Below are positions 28,411 to 38,497 of a DNA stretch of 64,000 bases, piece by piece; the first letter of the stretch is position 1, and the number at the start of each line of letters is the position of its first letter. Origin of the DNA: Bacillus sp. EB600 (lineage in GTDB: Bacteria > Bacillota > Bacilli > Bacillales > Cytobacillaceae); assembly GCF_024494385.1 (NCBI RefSeq), contig NZ_JAEVLT010000002.1, forward strand, positions 62,001 through 126,000, given 5' to 3'. The position numbers were made by a program, and so were the translations under genes. Under the pieces are notes generated by a model. That model searched no databases. It was not told the DNA's origin and saw only the letters and a program-made list of their open reading frames with translations.

Positions 28411-30133
28411 CACTTGCGTCAACATCCCGCGGCATCCCATACGGTCCAGTTCCCATTGGCCCCATTCCATATGGATTCATAAATGGAGGTTGTGCAAACT
28501 GAGATGGAGCTGTATATGGTGCCATATAAACAGGAGGAGTAGTCGGGACAAAGGTTGTTTGCGGTACTGCAGGTGGTGCGCCACAGCCACAGTCAGCTAA
28601 ACCGCCAGTAGCTACGGGTAATGGACCACCTGGATAAGGCTGTGCTCCTGCACTCTGCATCATGTCAGATGATTCATACTCAACATGTGTTCCTGGACCC
28701 ATTTGCGGATACCCGTAAGGTATTTGCCCATATGGATAGTACGCTGCAGGGTTGCCATATCCGGGTGCCATTGCAGGATTTTGATAAGGATCTCTTGGAC
28801 TTTGCTGGGTCGGGTATTCCCCCTGGTATCCTGATGCTCCTGCTGGGTAACCTCCCTGCATTTGTGGGTAACCTGGGTATGCTCCTCCCTGGTAGCTACC
28901 TGGCATTTGCGGAGAAACTGGATACGACCCGCCTGGGTAGCCTCCCTGTACTTCAGGATTGCCCGGATATGCTCCTCCTGTCGGATAACCTCCTTGCGCC
29001 TCTGGGTATCCTGGGTATGTTCCTCCTGGATAGCCTCCCTGCATTTCCGTATTTCCTGGGTATGCTCCTCCGGCTGGATAACCTCCTTGTGCTTCCGGAT
29101 AGCTTTGGTATGCTCCTCCGGTTGGATTTCCCGAATAGGCTTGCGCTTGATAACCTGGCTGTGCCTCTGGAAATCCCGGATGGCCACCTGTAGAATAGCC
29201 ACCTGGAGCTGAAAATCCTTGATAAGGTACTGGTTCATAACCTGCCGGCATTTGCCCCCCCGGTCCCATTCCCGGCTGAAGATATTGTGTTTGAACCGGG
29301 TATCCTGGGGTTTGAACAGGTCCACCGACAACTGCACCAGGATTCATAAATGGCATTTGCTGCATAAAAGATGAGGAAGATTCATCCTCAAAATGCATTG
29401 GCATGTAGGCAGCTCCGCCAACTGCCGGCGCAATCCCTGGTCCCGCCGGAATAGTTCCATGTGGCATAGGCGTTGCACCTGGAAACTCTGCATATGGCAT
29501 AACTGCACCCATCGGGTAGCCAAGCGGTGGGCAAAATCCAGGCCCTGGCATTATAGGTGTAACTGGAACGCACTCAGGTTCACACACCGGCTGTTCCATT
29601 ACTGGCGGAGGTGCTTCGACGACTGGAGCTTCAACGACTGGAACCTCTTTCTTAGGGACTTCCTTCACCTTAGGAAGGATGTTCACTGGTGCAGGCGGCG
29701 GCTGTGGTTTAGGCTGTTGAACGGTCATATTTTCCATGTTCATCATATAATAATTATTTATATCAATTTCTGGGATCACTGGAGTAGGCATTTTAGGAAT
29801 ATAGGGTGCTTTAGGTGCTTCTTTTATTGGGATTTCCTTAATAGGAGCTTCAACAATCGGCATTGGTTTTGGCTGCTCTTTTGCAAACGGATGCTCAGCA
29901 ATGGGCATTTCTTTTTTTATTCCTTGATTGATTGCTGCTCCGGGTTTTGTCCCCATTGGCATTTCTTTCTTAATCATTCCACCTGTTGTAGGGACTTTCA
30001 CTTTCATTCCGGGCATAATCATATCAGGGTTGCTGAGCTGTGAATTCATCTTTTTCAGCTCTTCAAAATTCACGCCGTACTTCTTGGCGATCTTCCAAAG
30101 AGTATCCCCTTTCTGTACGATATGGATCTTCAC
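28391..30133 (-). CDS. safA: SafA-like LysM spore coat morphogenetic protein
   Basis: A 580-residue protein with an N-terminal LysM domain (HIVQKGDTLWKIAKKYGVNF, residues about 3-48) that targets the cortex-coat interface. A Lys/Pro-rich region (about 50-180) follows, then a long Gly-Tyr-Pro-rich tail. Residues about 310-440 hold some nine copies of a 15-17 residue repeat of the form GGYP-GGAYPGYPEAQ. SafA organises inner coat proteins and is a transglutaminase substrate. It is clearly longer than B. subtilis SafA, about 390 residues as I recall. Start is GTG 30133 after TAGGAGGG. Long opposite-strand frames over this gene come from its repetitive GC-rich codons. Confidence 0.88.
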   Translation of the reverse strand: MKIHIVQKGDTLWKIAKKYGVNFEELKKMNSQLSNPDMIMPGMKVKVPTTGGMIKKEMPMGTKPGAAINQGIKKEMPIAEHPFAKEQPKPMPIVEAPIKEIPIKEAPKAPYIPKMPTPVIPEIDINNYYMMNMENMTVQQPKPQPPPAPVNILPKVKEVPKKEVPVVEAPVVEAPPPVMEQPVCEPECVPVTPIMPGPGFCPPLGYPMGAVMPYAEFPGATPMPHGTIPAGPGIAPAVGGAAYMPMHFEDESSSSFMQQMPFMNPGAVVGGPVQTPGYPVQTQYLQPGMGPGGQMPAGYEPVPYQGFSAPGGYSTGGHPGFPEAQPGYQAQAYSGNPTGGAYQSYPEAQGGYPAGGAYPGNTEMQGGYPGGTYPGYPEAQGGYPTGGAYPGNPEVQGGYPGGSYPVSPQMPGSYQGGAYPGYPQMQGGYPAGASGYQGEYPTQQSPRDPYQNPAMAPGYGNPAAYYPYGQIPYGYPQMGPGTHVEYESSDMMQSAGAQPYPGGPLPVATGGLADCGCGAPPAVPQTTFVPTTPPVYMAPYTAPSQFAQPPFMNPYGMGPMGTGPYGMPRDVDASDENGSY

Positions 30134-30160
30134 ACTATTTCCCTCCTATGGCATAAGTCC

Positions 30161-30172
30161 ATATAGTGTATG
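30161..30172 (-). promoter_or_regulatory. Sporulation-type -10 element of safA
   Basis: CATACACTATAT on the minus strand, about 28 bases before the GTG, fits the sigma-E -10 (CATACAnT) exactly and also the sigma-K form (CATAnnnTA). The -35 is not clear. Mother-cell expression is expected for safA. Confidence 0.55.
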
Positions 30173-30243
30173 TGAGAATGGGCAAAGTGCTAATCTTCTT
30201 CAGAAAAACTTATGCATCTCTTTTTCAAAATATGATAATGGAC

Positions 30244-30283
30244 AAAAAAAAGACGAAGCAGGGAATAATCCTGCTCCATCTTT
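30244..30283 (-). terminator. Terminator of nadB-nadC-nadA
   Basis: A 14-bp stem with two wobbles (AAAGATGGAGCAGG/CCTGCTTCGTCTTT) and a seven-base loop ends in seven or more T on the minus strand. Confidence 0.9.
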
Positions 30284-30300
30284 TAGGTTTCATATCTTTT

Positions 30301-30365
30301 AACTTTGATAACTGTCTGCCTTCGACACATAAGACGAGGAAAGTTTCGGGCGTTTTCGCTTTTCT
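30301..30365 (-). repeat. Interspersed AGAAAAGCG element, copy D
   Basis: Reads on the minus strand from AGAAAAGCGAAAACGCCCG to GGCAGACAGTTATCAAAGTT. Both ends match copy A, with a shorter middle. It lies between nadA and its terminator. Confidence 0.72.
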
Positions 30366-30370
30366 ATTTT

Positions 30371-31471
30371 TTATGCAAAATTCAGCATTTTTTCTAGTGC
30401 TAGTATAGCCTTGGTGGCAATTGTTTCTTCAACCTTGATAAGTTGGTGTTCTGACTCTTCAATCGTGTCTAAACACCAAACCAAATGCGGAAGATCGATT
30501 CGATTCATGGTCATGCAAGGGCACATATTTGGATTTAACGAAACAATTTTTTTATCTGGATGATTTTGGATAATCCGATTCACAAGGTTCATCTCAGTAC
30601 CAATCGCCCATTCAGATCCAGGTTCTGCACTTTCAATTGCTTTAAGAATATAATTAGTGGATCCGGCCATATCCGCCAGTTCTACAACTTCACGGCTGCA
30701 TTCAGGATGAACAATGATCTTCATGTTTGGATATTGAGTTCTCGTATCAATGACATTTTGGACGGTAAAATTTTCATGGACGGAGCAATGTCCCTTCCAT
30801 AAAATAACTTTTATTTTCGAATAATCTCCATCATATTCAAGTGTGTTCGTAATTGGATTCCAGACAGCCATTTCGTCTAAAGGTACCCCAAGCGTGAAGG
30901 CTGTATTTCTGCCAAGGTGTTGGTCAGGCAAGAATAAAATCCGTTCTTTCTGATCAAATGCCCATTTTACCATTTTCTCGGCGTTTGAGGATGTAACCGT
31001 TGCCCCGCCATGCTCACCAACAAATGCTTTAATAGCAGCAGTTGAATTTACATATGTCAATGGCAGTATGGTGTCACCGAATTGTTCCTGCAGCTTTTCC
31101 CATGCTCTTTCGGTCTGATGAATATCTGCCATATCTGCCATTGAACAGCCTGCTCTCATGTCAGGTAAATAGACCTTTTGGTTTTCAGTTGTTAAAATAT
31201 CAGCTGTTTCGGCCATAAAATGGACTCCACAAAAAATGATAAATTCAGCATCTTTATTGGCTGCGGATATTTGCGCTAATTGTAAGGAGTCTCCAGTAGC
31301 ATCAGCAAACTGTACAACTTCATCTTTTTGGTAATGGTGTGCTGGTATAAATAACCTTGATCCCCATTTCTCCTTGGCATCTAAAACCCTTTGCTCCAGT
31401 TCTTCACGTGACATCTGTCTGTATTTTTCTGGAATAACGATCGTTCTTTGTAATGATGACAAGATACTCAT
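30371..31471 (-). CDS. nadA: Quinolinate synthase A
   Basis: A 366-residue [4Fe-4S] enzyme that condenses iminoaspartate with dihydroxyacetone phosphate to quinolinate. [18 protein letters not shown] is a family motif. The cluster cysteines are expected in [21 protein letters not shown] and NMCPCMTMN. The Firmicutes form is longer than the E. coli one and this fits. ATG 31471 follows AAAGGGGGG. The gene follows nadC by one base. It needs iron-sulfur clusters, and a NifS-like desulfurase is encoded divergently at 33967. Confidence 0.96.
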   Translation of the reverse strand: MSILSSLQRTIVIPEKYRQMSREELEQRVLDAKEKWGSRLFIPAHHYQKDEVVQFADATGDSLQLAQISAANKDAEFIIFCGVHFMAETADILTTENQKVYLPDMRAGCSMADMADIHQTERAWEKLQEQFGDTILPLTYVNSTAAIKAFVGEHGGATVTSSNAEKMVKWAFDQKERILFLPDQHLGRNTAFTLGVPLDEMAVWNPITNTLEYDGDYSKIKVILWKGHCSVHENFTVQNVIDTRTQYPNMKIIVHPECSREVVELADMAGSTNYILKAIESAEPGSEWAIGTEMNLVNRIIQNHPDKKIVSLNPNMCPCMTMNRIDLPHLVWCLDTIEESEHQLIKVEETIATKAILALEKMLNFA

Positions 31472-31472
31472 T

Positions 31473-32321
31473 CTATTCCCCCCCTTTATCCACATTTACT
31501 CTTACACTAATATCAAGTGCTTTATAGGAATGTGTCAACAATCCTAATGAAATATAATCCACCCCTGTATCCCGGTAGGAAGCGAGGTTGCTTAATTGAA
31601 TTCCGCCTGAGGCTTCGGTAATAATTCCAGCCGGAACTAATTTTATAAACTCGTTAATTTCATCAGGAGTTCGGTTATCAAACATGATCACATCCGCACC
31701 CGCATTGACTGCTTCAATAACCTGCTCCTCGGTTTCAACCTCGACCTCAATTTTAACCATATGTCCGGCCTTTTCCCGGACAGCTTCCACTGCGTTGCGA
31801 ATTGAACCTGCAAAGGAAATATGATTATCCTTTATCATTACGCCATCATATAGACCAAAGCGGTGGTTGAAGCCTCCGCCCGTGCGGACAGCATATTTTT
31901 CAAGCATTCGGAGTCCTGGTGTTGTTTTCCTTGTATCACAAATCTTTGTATGGGAGCTGTTCAACGTTGTCACGGCTTTTTGTGTTAACGTTGCAATGCC
32001 GCTCATCCTTTGAATAAGATTCAAAATAACTCTTTCTCCCTTTAATAAATCAGCAATTTTCCCGGATGCCGTTGCAAATTGTTGACCACTCTCAATCGGA
32101 TCGCCATCTTTGACCAGTACATCTGTTTTAATGTCCGAATCAAACAACTTAAAGCCGGTTTTAATAATTTCCTCCCCGCAAAAAACCCCTGCTTCTTTTG
32201 CTATAAAAACAATTTTTCCGTTTGTACCATCTGTAAAAATAAGATCTGTTGTTATGTCCTGTTCGCCGATGTCTTCTATAAAAAAGCTCTCAAGTAGCGA
32301 AGATAGTTTGAATTTGTTCAT
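31473..32321 (-). CDS. nadC: Nicotinate-nucleotide pyrophosphorylase (carboxylating)
   Basis: A 282-residue quinolinate phosphoribosyltransferase that makes nicotinate mononucleotide from quinolinate and PRPP. Motifs include [12 protein letters not shown] near the start, [25 protein letters not shown] and [12 protein letters not shown]. It overlaps the 3' end of nadB by 32 bases, so translation is coupled. Confidence 0.96.
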   Translation of the reverse strand: MNKFKLSSLLESFFIEDIGEQDITTDLIFTDGTNGKIVFIAKEAGVFCGEEIIKTGFKLFDSDIKTDVLVKDGDPIESGQQFATASGKIADLLKGERVILNLIQRMSGIATLTQKAVTTLNSSHTKICDTRKTTPGLRMLEKYAVRTGGGFNHRFGLYDGVMIKDNHISFAGSIRNAVEAVREKAGHMVKIEVEVETEEQVIEAVNAGADVIMFDNRTPDEINEFIKLVPAGIITEASGGIQLSNLASYRDTGVDYISLGLLTHSYKALDISVRVNVDKGGE

Positions 32322-33864
32322 GATCTTTTTCCCCTTCTCGTTTTCGGATATGTGAAATGGTTTGTTTTATCCAATTGCGATCATCTTCAAAGGGATAGTC
32401 ATTTCGATAATGACCCCCGCGGCTCTCTGTACGCTCTAGGGCAGAGTCTGTAATTAACTCTGCAACAAGTACCATGAAAGCTCTTTCTATATCTTGGGAA
32501 GTATAGCCGTCCAAGTTTGTCATTTCATTCACTTTAAATTGGGCTAACCAGTTTTTCTGTTTGATCAGCATTTCACTGTTACGGACAATACCTACCCGGG
32601 CCATCATATTATTCTGCAAGGTTTTCAGCTCTGGTAAATTGGCTCGTTTTTGGAGGAATGAATCTGATATCTTTTCAGGTTCAGCAGTTAACGGCTTTAA
32701 AGGTGCTTCATTAATCCATTCAGATAGCTTTTTCCCTTGATATAATCCTTCTAGCAAAGAATTACTGGCTAAACGGTTTGCACCATGAAGACCTGTGCAG
32801 GAAGCTTCACCAATCGCAAACAACCCGTCAATCGAAGTCCTTCCAATTAGGTCCGTTTTGATTCCTCCCATTAAGAAGTGGCTTCCGGGGACGACAGGGA
32901 TCCTACCCTGAGATAAATCAACTCCATTTTCTGTGCAAATCTCGGTAATGGTTGGAAATCTTTTCGTAAAGTTCGGAATACAGCGAATATCTAAGTAAAT
33001 ATTTACCCCCTTACTTACATATTCATAAATCTTTTGCGAAACAACATGCCTTGGAGCAAGGTCCTTTAAAGGATGGACTCCCTCCATAATTGGAGTACCA
33101 TCGTCGGTTACAAGAATCGCGCCTTCTCCCCTGACTGCTTCTGATACAAGTCCTCTTGTTTCTCCATCTATATACAACAATGTTGGGTGAAATTGGTTGA
33201 ATTCCATATCAACAATTTCTGCACCAGCCAAATAGGCCATTGCAATTCCATCACCAGTTACTGTTTCTGCGTTTGAGGTGTACGTATATAATTGCCCGCA
33301 TCCGCCTGTTGCAAGAATAACGTGATTTCCATAATAAGCTTGAATTTCTCCATCAGGCTTTTTCCCTTTAACTCCGATACACCGATTTTCTTTTATAATA
33401 AGTTCATAAGCGAATAAATCTTCTTCAATTTTTACGTTTTCCTTTAGTTGACTAATTAAATATTCAACCACATTTTTTCCTGTGGCATCACCGCCGCTAT
33501 GGACGATTCTTTTCTCACTATGTGCACCTTCCATACCCAGCAGCATTTCACCATTTTGATCTTTATCAAAAACAGAACCTTTCGTGAAAATTTCACGAAT
33601 AAGCGCTGGTGCCTCATTAACGATGGCTCGGACAGATTCCTCGTTGTTATAGAATCTTCCTGCTTTCAACGTGTCAATAAAATGCTTGGAGGGATGATCT
33701 TGTTTACCAAGAGCAACTGCAATACCACCTTGAGCAAGATATGAATTTGCATTTCTCACCTTTGACTTTGTGATTACTCTCACATTTATATTCTTACTAA
33801 GAAGGGCTGCTAATTGTAAGGCGGCAACTCCGCTGCCAACAATTAAAACATCATCATACGTCAT
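32290..33864 (-). CDS. nadB: L-aspartate oxidase
   Basis: A 524-residue flavoprotein that oxidises aspartate to iminoaspartate, the substrate of NadA. The FAD site is VGSGVAALQLAALL, and further signatures are NSYLAQGGIAVALG, EFNQFHPTLLY and ASCTGLHGANRLASNSLLE. First gene of the nadBCA operon, with TAGGAGG before the ATG. The divergent control region lies at 33883-33930. Confidence 0.96.
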   Translation of the reverse strand: MTYDDVLIVGSGVAALQLAALLSKNINVRVITKSKVRNANSYLAQGGIAVALGKQDHPSKHFIDTLKAGRFYNNEESVRAIVNEAPALIREIFTKGSVFDKDQNGEMLLGMEGAHSEKRIVHSGGDATGKNVVEYLISQLKENVKIEEDLFAYELIIKENRCIGVKGKKPDGEIQAYYGNHVILATGGCGQLYTYTSNAETVTGDGIAMAYLAGAEIVDMEFNQFHPTLLYIDGETRGLVSEAVRGEGAILVTDDGTPIMEGVHPLKDLAPRHVVSQKIYEYVSKGVNIYLDIRCIPNFTKRFPTITEICTENGVDLSQGRIPVVPGSHFLMGGIKTDLIGRTSIDGLFAIGEASCTGLHGANRLASNSLLEGLYQGKKLSEWINEAPLKPLTAEPEKISDSFLQKRANLPELKTLQNNMMARVGIVRNSEMLIKQKNWLAQFKVNEMTNLDGYTSQDIERAFMVLVAELITDSALERTESRGGHYRNDYPFEDDRNWIKQTISHIRKREGEKDHEQIQTIFAT

Positions 33865-33882
33865 TTGATAGCCTCCTAAATT

Positions 33883-33930
33883 TACAGGTGTCTTGACATC
33901 TATATTTACATAGATTTAAACTAATGACAA
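33883..33930. promoter_or_regulatory. Divergent nadB/nifS control region with candidate NiaR sites
   Basis: The 100-base gap holds TTGACA (33893-33898) as a plus-strand -35, and on the minus strand TTGTCA (33925-33930 complement) with an AT-rich -10 about 16 bases on. Dyads are TGTCTTGACA (33889-33898) and ATCTATATTTACATAGAT. NiaR is known to repress this divergon with nicotinate as co-repressor, and ACAGGTGTCTTGACA fits the site as I remember it. The exact operator limits are inferred. Confidence 0.55.
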
Positions 33931-33966
33931 GTACTTTTCCCACAAAAAAATGTTTTGGAGGGTATT

Positions 33967-35112
33967 ATGATCTATTTCGACTTTGCTGCGACAACTCCGT
34001 TAGATATTGAAGCTGCTGAAGTGTATGTCAAGGTAGCAACGGATTTCTTTGGAAATTCAAACAGCCTCCATGACATTGGCTCACAAGCCGCTGGATTACT
34101 CGAAAACTGCCGCGAGGAGCTTGCCGCTCTTGTAGGAATTGACAAAACAGGACTTTTTTTTACCAGCGGTGGATCTGAGGGGAATTTTTTGGCAATTGAG
34201 GCTTTGCTTTCGACAATGGAGAAGGAAAAAAACCATATCATTACAAGCATTGCAGAACATTCCTCCATCCATGGTGCATTGAAAAGATTGGAAAAATGCG
34301 GGTATACGGTTACTTATCTTCCTTTTACAGAAGAAGGTATAATTGACCTAGACAAAGCAGCTGCTGCACTCAAACCGGAAACCGCACTACTAACGATTCA
34401 ACATGTGAATTCAGAAATTGGAGCCATTCAGCCAATTGAAGAAATAGCGAAGATATGCAGGGCGAATAACATTCTATTTCATAGTGATTTTGTTCAGTCA
34501 TTTGGAAAATTGGATCTGAAGAAGGTGGCACCGCTTGTAAGCAGCTTTTCCTTCTCGGGCCATAAAATATATGGGCCAAAAGGAACAGGAGCTGTGTACA
34601 TTAACCCGCAAATCGGCTGGAACTCCTTTTTTCCTGGCACCACACATGAAAAAGGCCTACGACCGGGCACGGTAAACGTTCCCGCTATCGTGGCAATGAC
34701 GGCTGCTGCTCAAAAGATCATTGCCCAAGCGGGTGAGGCGGAAAAGAAATTCGAATCCCTCCGCCAAGTATTTATCGAGACGATCAGTCCCATTAAAGAG
34801 TGGGTAAATATAATCGAGGCAAAAAGTGATAACCAGCTCCCAAGTATCATTGGATTGACGATTTCTGGGATTGAAGGCCAGCTGTTGATGCTGGAGTGCA
34901 ACCGTCAGGGATTTGCTATTTCAACAGGCAGTGCCTGCCAGGTTGGCATGCAGACTCCGTCAAAAACGATGGAGGCATTGGGATTAGAAAACGAACAAGC
35001 GAAGGAATTTATTCGGATTTCATTTGGTAAAACAACAACGATTGAAGAGGTTCAAAAACTCGGGGAAACAATAACGAATATTGTCAACAATATAAAGAAG
35101 CTTCATTATTAA
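33967..35112 (+). CDS. nifS: NifS-like cysteine desulfurase of the NAD operon
   Basis: A 381-residue PLP enzyme that takes sulfur from cysteine. The start is YFDFAATTPLD, the PLP lysine lies in FSGHKIYGPKG, and the catalytic cysteine in STGSACQVGMQ. Its place opposite nadBCA and before niaR matches B. subtilis nifS, which matures the NadA cluster. ATG 33967 is set by TTGGAGGG. A TTG 12 bases upstream lies ahead of the ribosome site. Confidence 0.93.
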   Translation: MIYFDFAATTPLDIEAAEVYVKVATDFFGNSNSLHDIGSQAAGLLENCREELAALVGIDKTGLFFTSGGSEGNFLAIEALLSTMEKEKNHIITSIAEHSSIHGALKRLEKCGYTVTYLPFTEEGIIDLDKAAAALKPETALLTIQHVNSEIGAIQPIEEIAKICRANNILFHSDFVQSFGKLDLKKVAPLVSSFSFSGHKIYGPKGTGAVYINPQIGWNSFFPGTTHEKGLRPGTVNVPAIVAMTAAAQKIIAQAGEAEKKFESLRQVFIETISPIKEWVNIIEAKSDNQLPSIIGLTISGIEGQLLMLECNRQGFAISTGSACQVGMQTPSKTMEALGLENEQAKEFIRISFGKTTTIEEVQKLGETITNIVNNIKKLHY

Positions 35113-35164
35113 CTTTGGGAGGATTCTCTCTACTATCTATAAGCAAATCATTTAGGAGGAATCT

Positions 35165-35704
35165 ATGGCTGAGCAAAAAAAATTATTAGGCGAAGAAAGA
35201 CGGACTTGGATTTTGCAGCAGCTAAAGAACACCACTTCTCCTATAACCGGAAGTGAACTAGCTGTTAAAACAAATGTAAGCCGGCAAGTTATTGTTGGAG
35301 ATATAACGATTTTGAAAGCAAAAAATGAACCCATTATTGCGACCAGCCAAGGGTACTTATATTTAAAGCAAAATGCTGTTATCCAGAATTTTGAACGGAC
35401 TGTTGCCTGCCGTCATTCACTTGAAGACACAGAACGAGAATTGAATTTATTAGTCGACCACGGGGTAACTGTTAAAGATGTCAAGGTTGAGCACCCTGTT
35501 TACGGTGATTTAACAGCTTCCATTATGGTTTCCAACCGGCAGGAAGTAAAACAGTTTATGGATAAATTAAGATCCACAAAAGCTTCACTTTTAGCAGAAC
35601 TGACAGGCGGGATCCATCTCCATACACTAGCTTCAAGCAGCAAAGAAGCCCTATCTAATGCAGAAGCAGCATTGGGCGATGCAGGTTTTTTAATTAACGC
35701 ATGA
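35165..35704 (+). CDS. niaR: Niacin-responsive transcription repressor NiaR
   Basis: A 179-residue regulator with an N-terminal HTH_11 domain (ITGSELAVKTNVSRQVIVGD, about 27-46) and a C-terminal 3H domain. The three conserved histidines are seen in CRHSLEDTE, DHGVTVKDVKVEHPVYGDL and GGIHLHTL. It represses NAD synthesis genes when niacin is present (B. subtilis YrxA). TTTAGGAGG precedes the ATG, and it follows nifS by about 50 bases in the same direction, so it probably controls its own operon. Confidence 0.95.
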   Translation: MAEQKKLLGEERRTWILQQLKNTTSPITGSELAVKTNVSRQVIVGDITILKAKNEPIIATSQGYLYLKQNAVIQNFERTVACRHSLEDTERELNLLVDHGVTVKDVKVEHPVYGDLTASIMVSNRQEVKQFMDKLRSTKASLLAELTGGIHLHTLASSSKEALSNAEAALGDAGFLINA

Positions 35705-35747
35705 AAAAAAGGATCCAGGTTTAAAAAATAACCCGGATCCTTTTTTT
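35704..35747. terminator. Bidirectional terminator between niaR and pheA
   Basis: A7-GGATCC...GGATCC-T7 with an inner AGGTT/AACCC pair forms a strong stem with T runs on both strands. The niaR and pheA genes converge here. Confidence 0.9.
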
Positions 35748-36603
35748 AATTAAAATCAATCAGGAAGGACGGATAGCTTCCCAACAGTCTTACTCCGCAG
35801 CCCAAGGCTTCCAATTCTTCAATTGCCCCCGGAATCAAAACGCCGTCAAGTTTCATACCAATATCAATAATGAAAAAATAATTGCCAATACCAGTTTTCA
35901 TAGGCCTTGATTCAATTTTTGACAGATTGATTTTTCTCCATGCAAAAGCGGACAATACCTGGTGCAGGGCGCCTGCATAATCGTCTGGAAGTGTCACCAT
36001 AATCGTTGTTTTATAGCCGATTAAGCCTTCCTTTACTGCTTCTAAATCATAATTTTTATGGGACAGGATAACGAAGCGGGTATGGTTGTATGCAAAATCG
36101 TGAATATCCTTCTGAACAATCACTAAGCCATATTCCTTTGCTGCCTGCTCATTAGCAATTGCAGCTATCATTAATTCAGGATGTTCCTTTACCATAACTG
36201 CTGCACCGGCCGTCGAGGAAACACTCTCAATAGATGCCTCTTTAAAGTGGCTTTGTAAAAATTTATGGCACTGGGCAATTGCATGAGAATGGCTATAAAC
36301 TTTTGTGATTTCCTTCCATTTCTCTTGGTTGTCTGGATGGACCATAAAATGTTGTCTAATCGGAGCAGTAATTTCCCCAATGATCGGTATTTCAACCTCT
36401 CTTGTTAAATAATCAAGTGTAATCGGCACTGAGCCCTCCAGTGCATTTTCAACTGGAACAACAGCAAGCTCCACTTCCTGATTTTCGACAGCATCGATAC
36501 AATCTGGAATTGTCCGATATGGTAGATGGTCAAGACTCGGGAAAAATCTGCTCACTGCCATTTGGGTAAATGTAGCCTTTGGACCAAAATAACCTACTTT
36601 CAC
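35746..36603 (-). CDS. pheA: Prephenate dehydratase
   Basis: A 285-residue enzyme that converts prephenate to phenylpyruvate for phenylalanine synthesis. It opens with KVGYFGPKATFTQ. The catalytic TRF motif lies in NHTRFVILS and the ACT regulatory domain has KIESRPMKTGIGNYFF, the phenylalanine-binding ESRP. GTG 36603 is the likely start, nine bases after AAGGAG. The frame runs about 35 codons upstream towards pheB without a better site. Confidence 0.94.
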   Translation of the reverse strand: MKVGYFGPKATFTQMAVSRFFPSLDHLPYRTIPDCIDAVENQEVELAVVPVENALEGSVPITLDYLTREVEIPIIGEITAPIRQHFMVHPDNQEKWKEITKVYSHSHAIAQCHKFLQSHFKEASIESVSSTAGAAVMVKEHPELMIAAIANEQAAKEYGLVIVQKDIHDFAYNHTRFVILSHKNYDLEAVKEGLIGYKTTIMVTLPDDYAGALHQVLSAFAWRKINLSKIESRPMKTGIGNYFFIIDIGMKLDGVLIPGAIEELEALGCGVRLLGSYPSFLIDFN

Positions 36604-36670
36604 AATTTCCCTCTCCTTTTTCATATGTACAGCTCTATCTAAAATCAAATTAGAGTGCTTCACTAGTACC

Positions 36671-37126
36671 TTACGCACCCGTTCCGAGCACTTCCACTTT
36701 ATCAACAAATTCTAATTTCCTAAGTTCTGCAAGAAAATCCTCAATATCCCCGAGGATATTAGATGTGTTAATTGACATGGTAACGTTCGCCCTTCCCTGC
36801 AAGGGAATCGTCTGGTGAATGGTTAGAACATTGCATCCAGACGAAGCTACAACACTTAATAGCTGGGATAATGTACCTGAGCGATCCTCGAGATAGAAGA
36901 AAAGCGTAACTAACCGCTCTTGTTTTATCGATGAAAACGGAAAGACCGTATCTCTGTATTTATAAAAAGCGCTTCTGCTTAAATCGACGCGATGAACAGC
37001 ATCCCAAACAGATTCTGCTTTCCCTCTGTCAAGCATTTCCTTGACCTCGATTGTTTTTTTCATGGCTTCAGGTAAAACATCTTCACGCACCAAATAAAAT
37101 TTTTTATCTGATTTGTCTGCTCTCAT
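36671..37126 (-). CDS. pheB: ACT-domain protein PheB
   Basis: A 151-residue protein with a C-terminal ACT domain ([20 protein letters not shown], then [12 protein letters not shown]). It lies between obg and pheA, as in B. subtilis. Once called a chorismate mutase, it is better treated as an amino-acid-binding regulator. GAGGTGGAGAG precedes the ATG. Confidence 0.92.
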   Translation of the reverse strand: MRADKSDKKFYLVREDVLPEAMKKTIEVKEMLDRGKAESVWDAVHRVDLSRSAFYKYRDTVFPFSSIKQERLVTLFFYLEDRSGTLSQLLSVVASSGCNVLTIHQTIPLQGRANVTMSINTSNILGDIEDFLAELRKLEFVDKVEVLGTGA

Positions 37127-37152
37127 CTCTCCACCTCTATAATATCGGAAGG

Positions 37153-38439
37153 CTACTCAATAAACTCGAATTCAAAGTCCATTAATTTAACAATGTCACC
37201 GTCTTTCGCTCCTCTTTTCCTTAAGGCATCATCAACACCAAAACCTCGAAGCTGACGAGCAAAGCGGCGAATAGATTCTTCCCTTGAAAAATCGGTCATT
37301 TTAAACAGTCTTTCAACCTTTTCCCCAGATACCACAAATGAACCATCAGACTCTCTGGAAATGGTAAAGGGATCAGGTTCCGCTTCATGCTTGTAAAGTA
37401 CACGATGGACACCAGTATCCTCTTCCTTTTCGAGTGGGAATTCTGGCGTTTTATCAAGCTTATCAGCGACCACAAACAAAAGATCCCTTAAACCTTTCCT
37501 TGTAATGGCTGAAATTGGAAAAACAGGGGTATCATCTGTTAATTGCTGCTTGAACGTTTCTAAATTTTCTTCCGCTCCAGGCATGTCCATTTTGTTTGCA
37601 ACAATAATTTGTGGGCGTTCTGTTAGTCGCAGGTTATATTCCTTCAATTCATTATTGATCGTTATATAATCCTGGTACGGGTCCCTGCCTTCAATTGCTG
37701 CCATATCAATCACATGAACAATAACTCTCGTACGTTCAATATGACGCAAAAATTGGTGACCTAAGCCAACCCCTTGATGGGCACCTTCAATTAATCCCGG
37801 CAGATCAGCCATAACAAAGCTCCTGCCATCCTCTGTTTCGACCATGCCAAGATTCGGAACAATTGTTGTAAAATGATAATCAGCAATCTTCGGTTTCGCC
37901 GATGAGACAACTGATAATAACGTCGATTTTCCAACACTCGGGAAACCAACCAAGCCTACGTCTGCTAGGAGCTTTAATTCGAGAACCACTTCACGCTCCT
38001 GGCCTGGTTCTCCATTTTCAGAAAGCTCTGGCGCCGGGTTAGCAGGCGTTGCAAATCTCGAATTGCCTCGTCCCCCTCGGCCGCCTTTGGCAACAACGGC
38101 ACGTTGTCCATGCTCAACCAAATCAGCAATTACTTTCTTTGTCTCTTCATCAATTACAACTGTACCAGGTGGTACTTTGACAATCATGTCCTTTGCGTTT
38201 TTCCCATGCATATTTTTGGCCATCCCATGTTCACCGCGGGGTGCTTTAAAATGATGCTGATAACGGAAATCCATTAATGTGCGCAGTCCTTCATTTACTT
38301 CAAAGACAACATCCGCACCTTTTCCACCGTCACCGCCCGCTGGACCACCATTTGGAACATACTTTTCACGGCGGAAGGCAACCATTCCATTGCCGCCATC
38401 TCCACCTTTAACAAATATTTTAACTTGATCTACAAACAT
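37153..38439 (-). CDS. obg: GTPase Obg
   Basis: A 428-residue essential GTPase linked to 50S ribosome assembly, the stress response and sporulation entry. The glycine-rich Obg fold ([20 protein letters not shown]) covers about 1-158. The G domain follows with G1 [12 protein letters not shown]3 DLPGLIEGA and NKMD as ANKMDMPG. The C-terminal OCT domain ends the protein. It lies between spo0B and pheB, matching the spo0B-obg pair of B. subtilis. Confidence 0.97.
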   Translation of the reverse strand: MFVDQVKIFVKGGDGGNGMVAFRREKYVPNGGPAGGDGGKGADVVFEVNEGLRTLMDFRYQHHFKAPRGEHGMAKNMHGKNAKDMIVKVPPGTVVIDEETKKVIADLVEHGQRAVVAKGGRGGRGNSRFATPANPAPELSENGEPGQEREVVLELKLLADVGLVGFPSVGKSTLLSVVSSAKPKIADYHFTTIVPNLGMVETEDGRSFVMADLPGLIEGAHQGVGLGHQFLRHIERTRVIVHVIDMAAIEGRDPYQDYITINNELKEYNLRLTERPQIIVANKMDMPGAEENLETFKQQLTDDTPVFPISAITRKGLRDLLFVVADKLDKTPEFPLEKEEDTGVHRVLYKHEAEPDPFTISRESDGSFVVSGEKVERLFKMTDFSREESIRRFARQLRGFGVDDALRKRGAKDGDIVKLMDFEFEFIE

Positions 38440-38497
38440 TTTTTTCCTCCCGTCTGCACTAGTTGTTTATCTGAAGACGGATGTTAATCGCCCGCTT

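Noticed and set aside
28621-29193. Plus-strand reading frames of 110-216 codons across safA
   Set aside because: They mirror the repetitive GC-rich safA codons, lack ribosome sites and look like low-complexity antisense.
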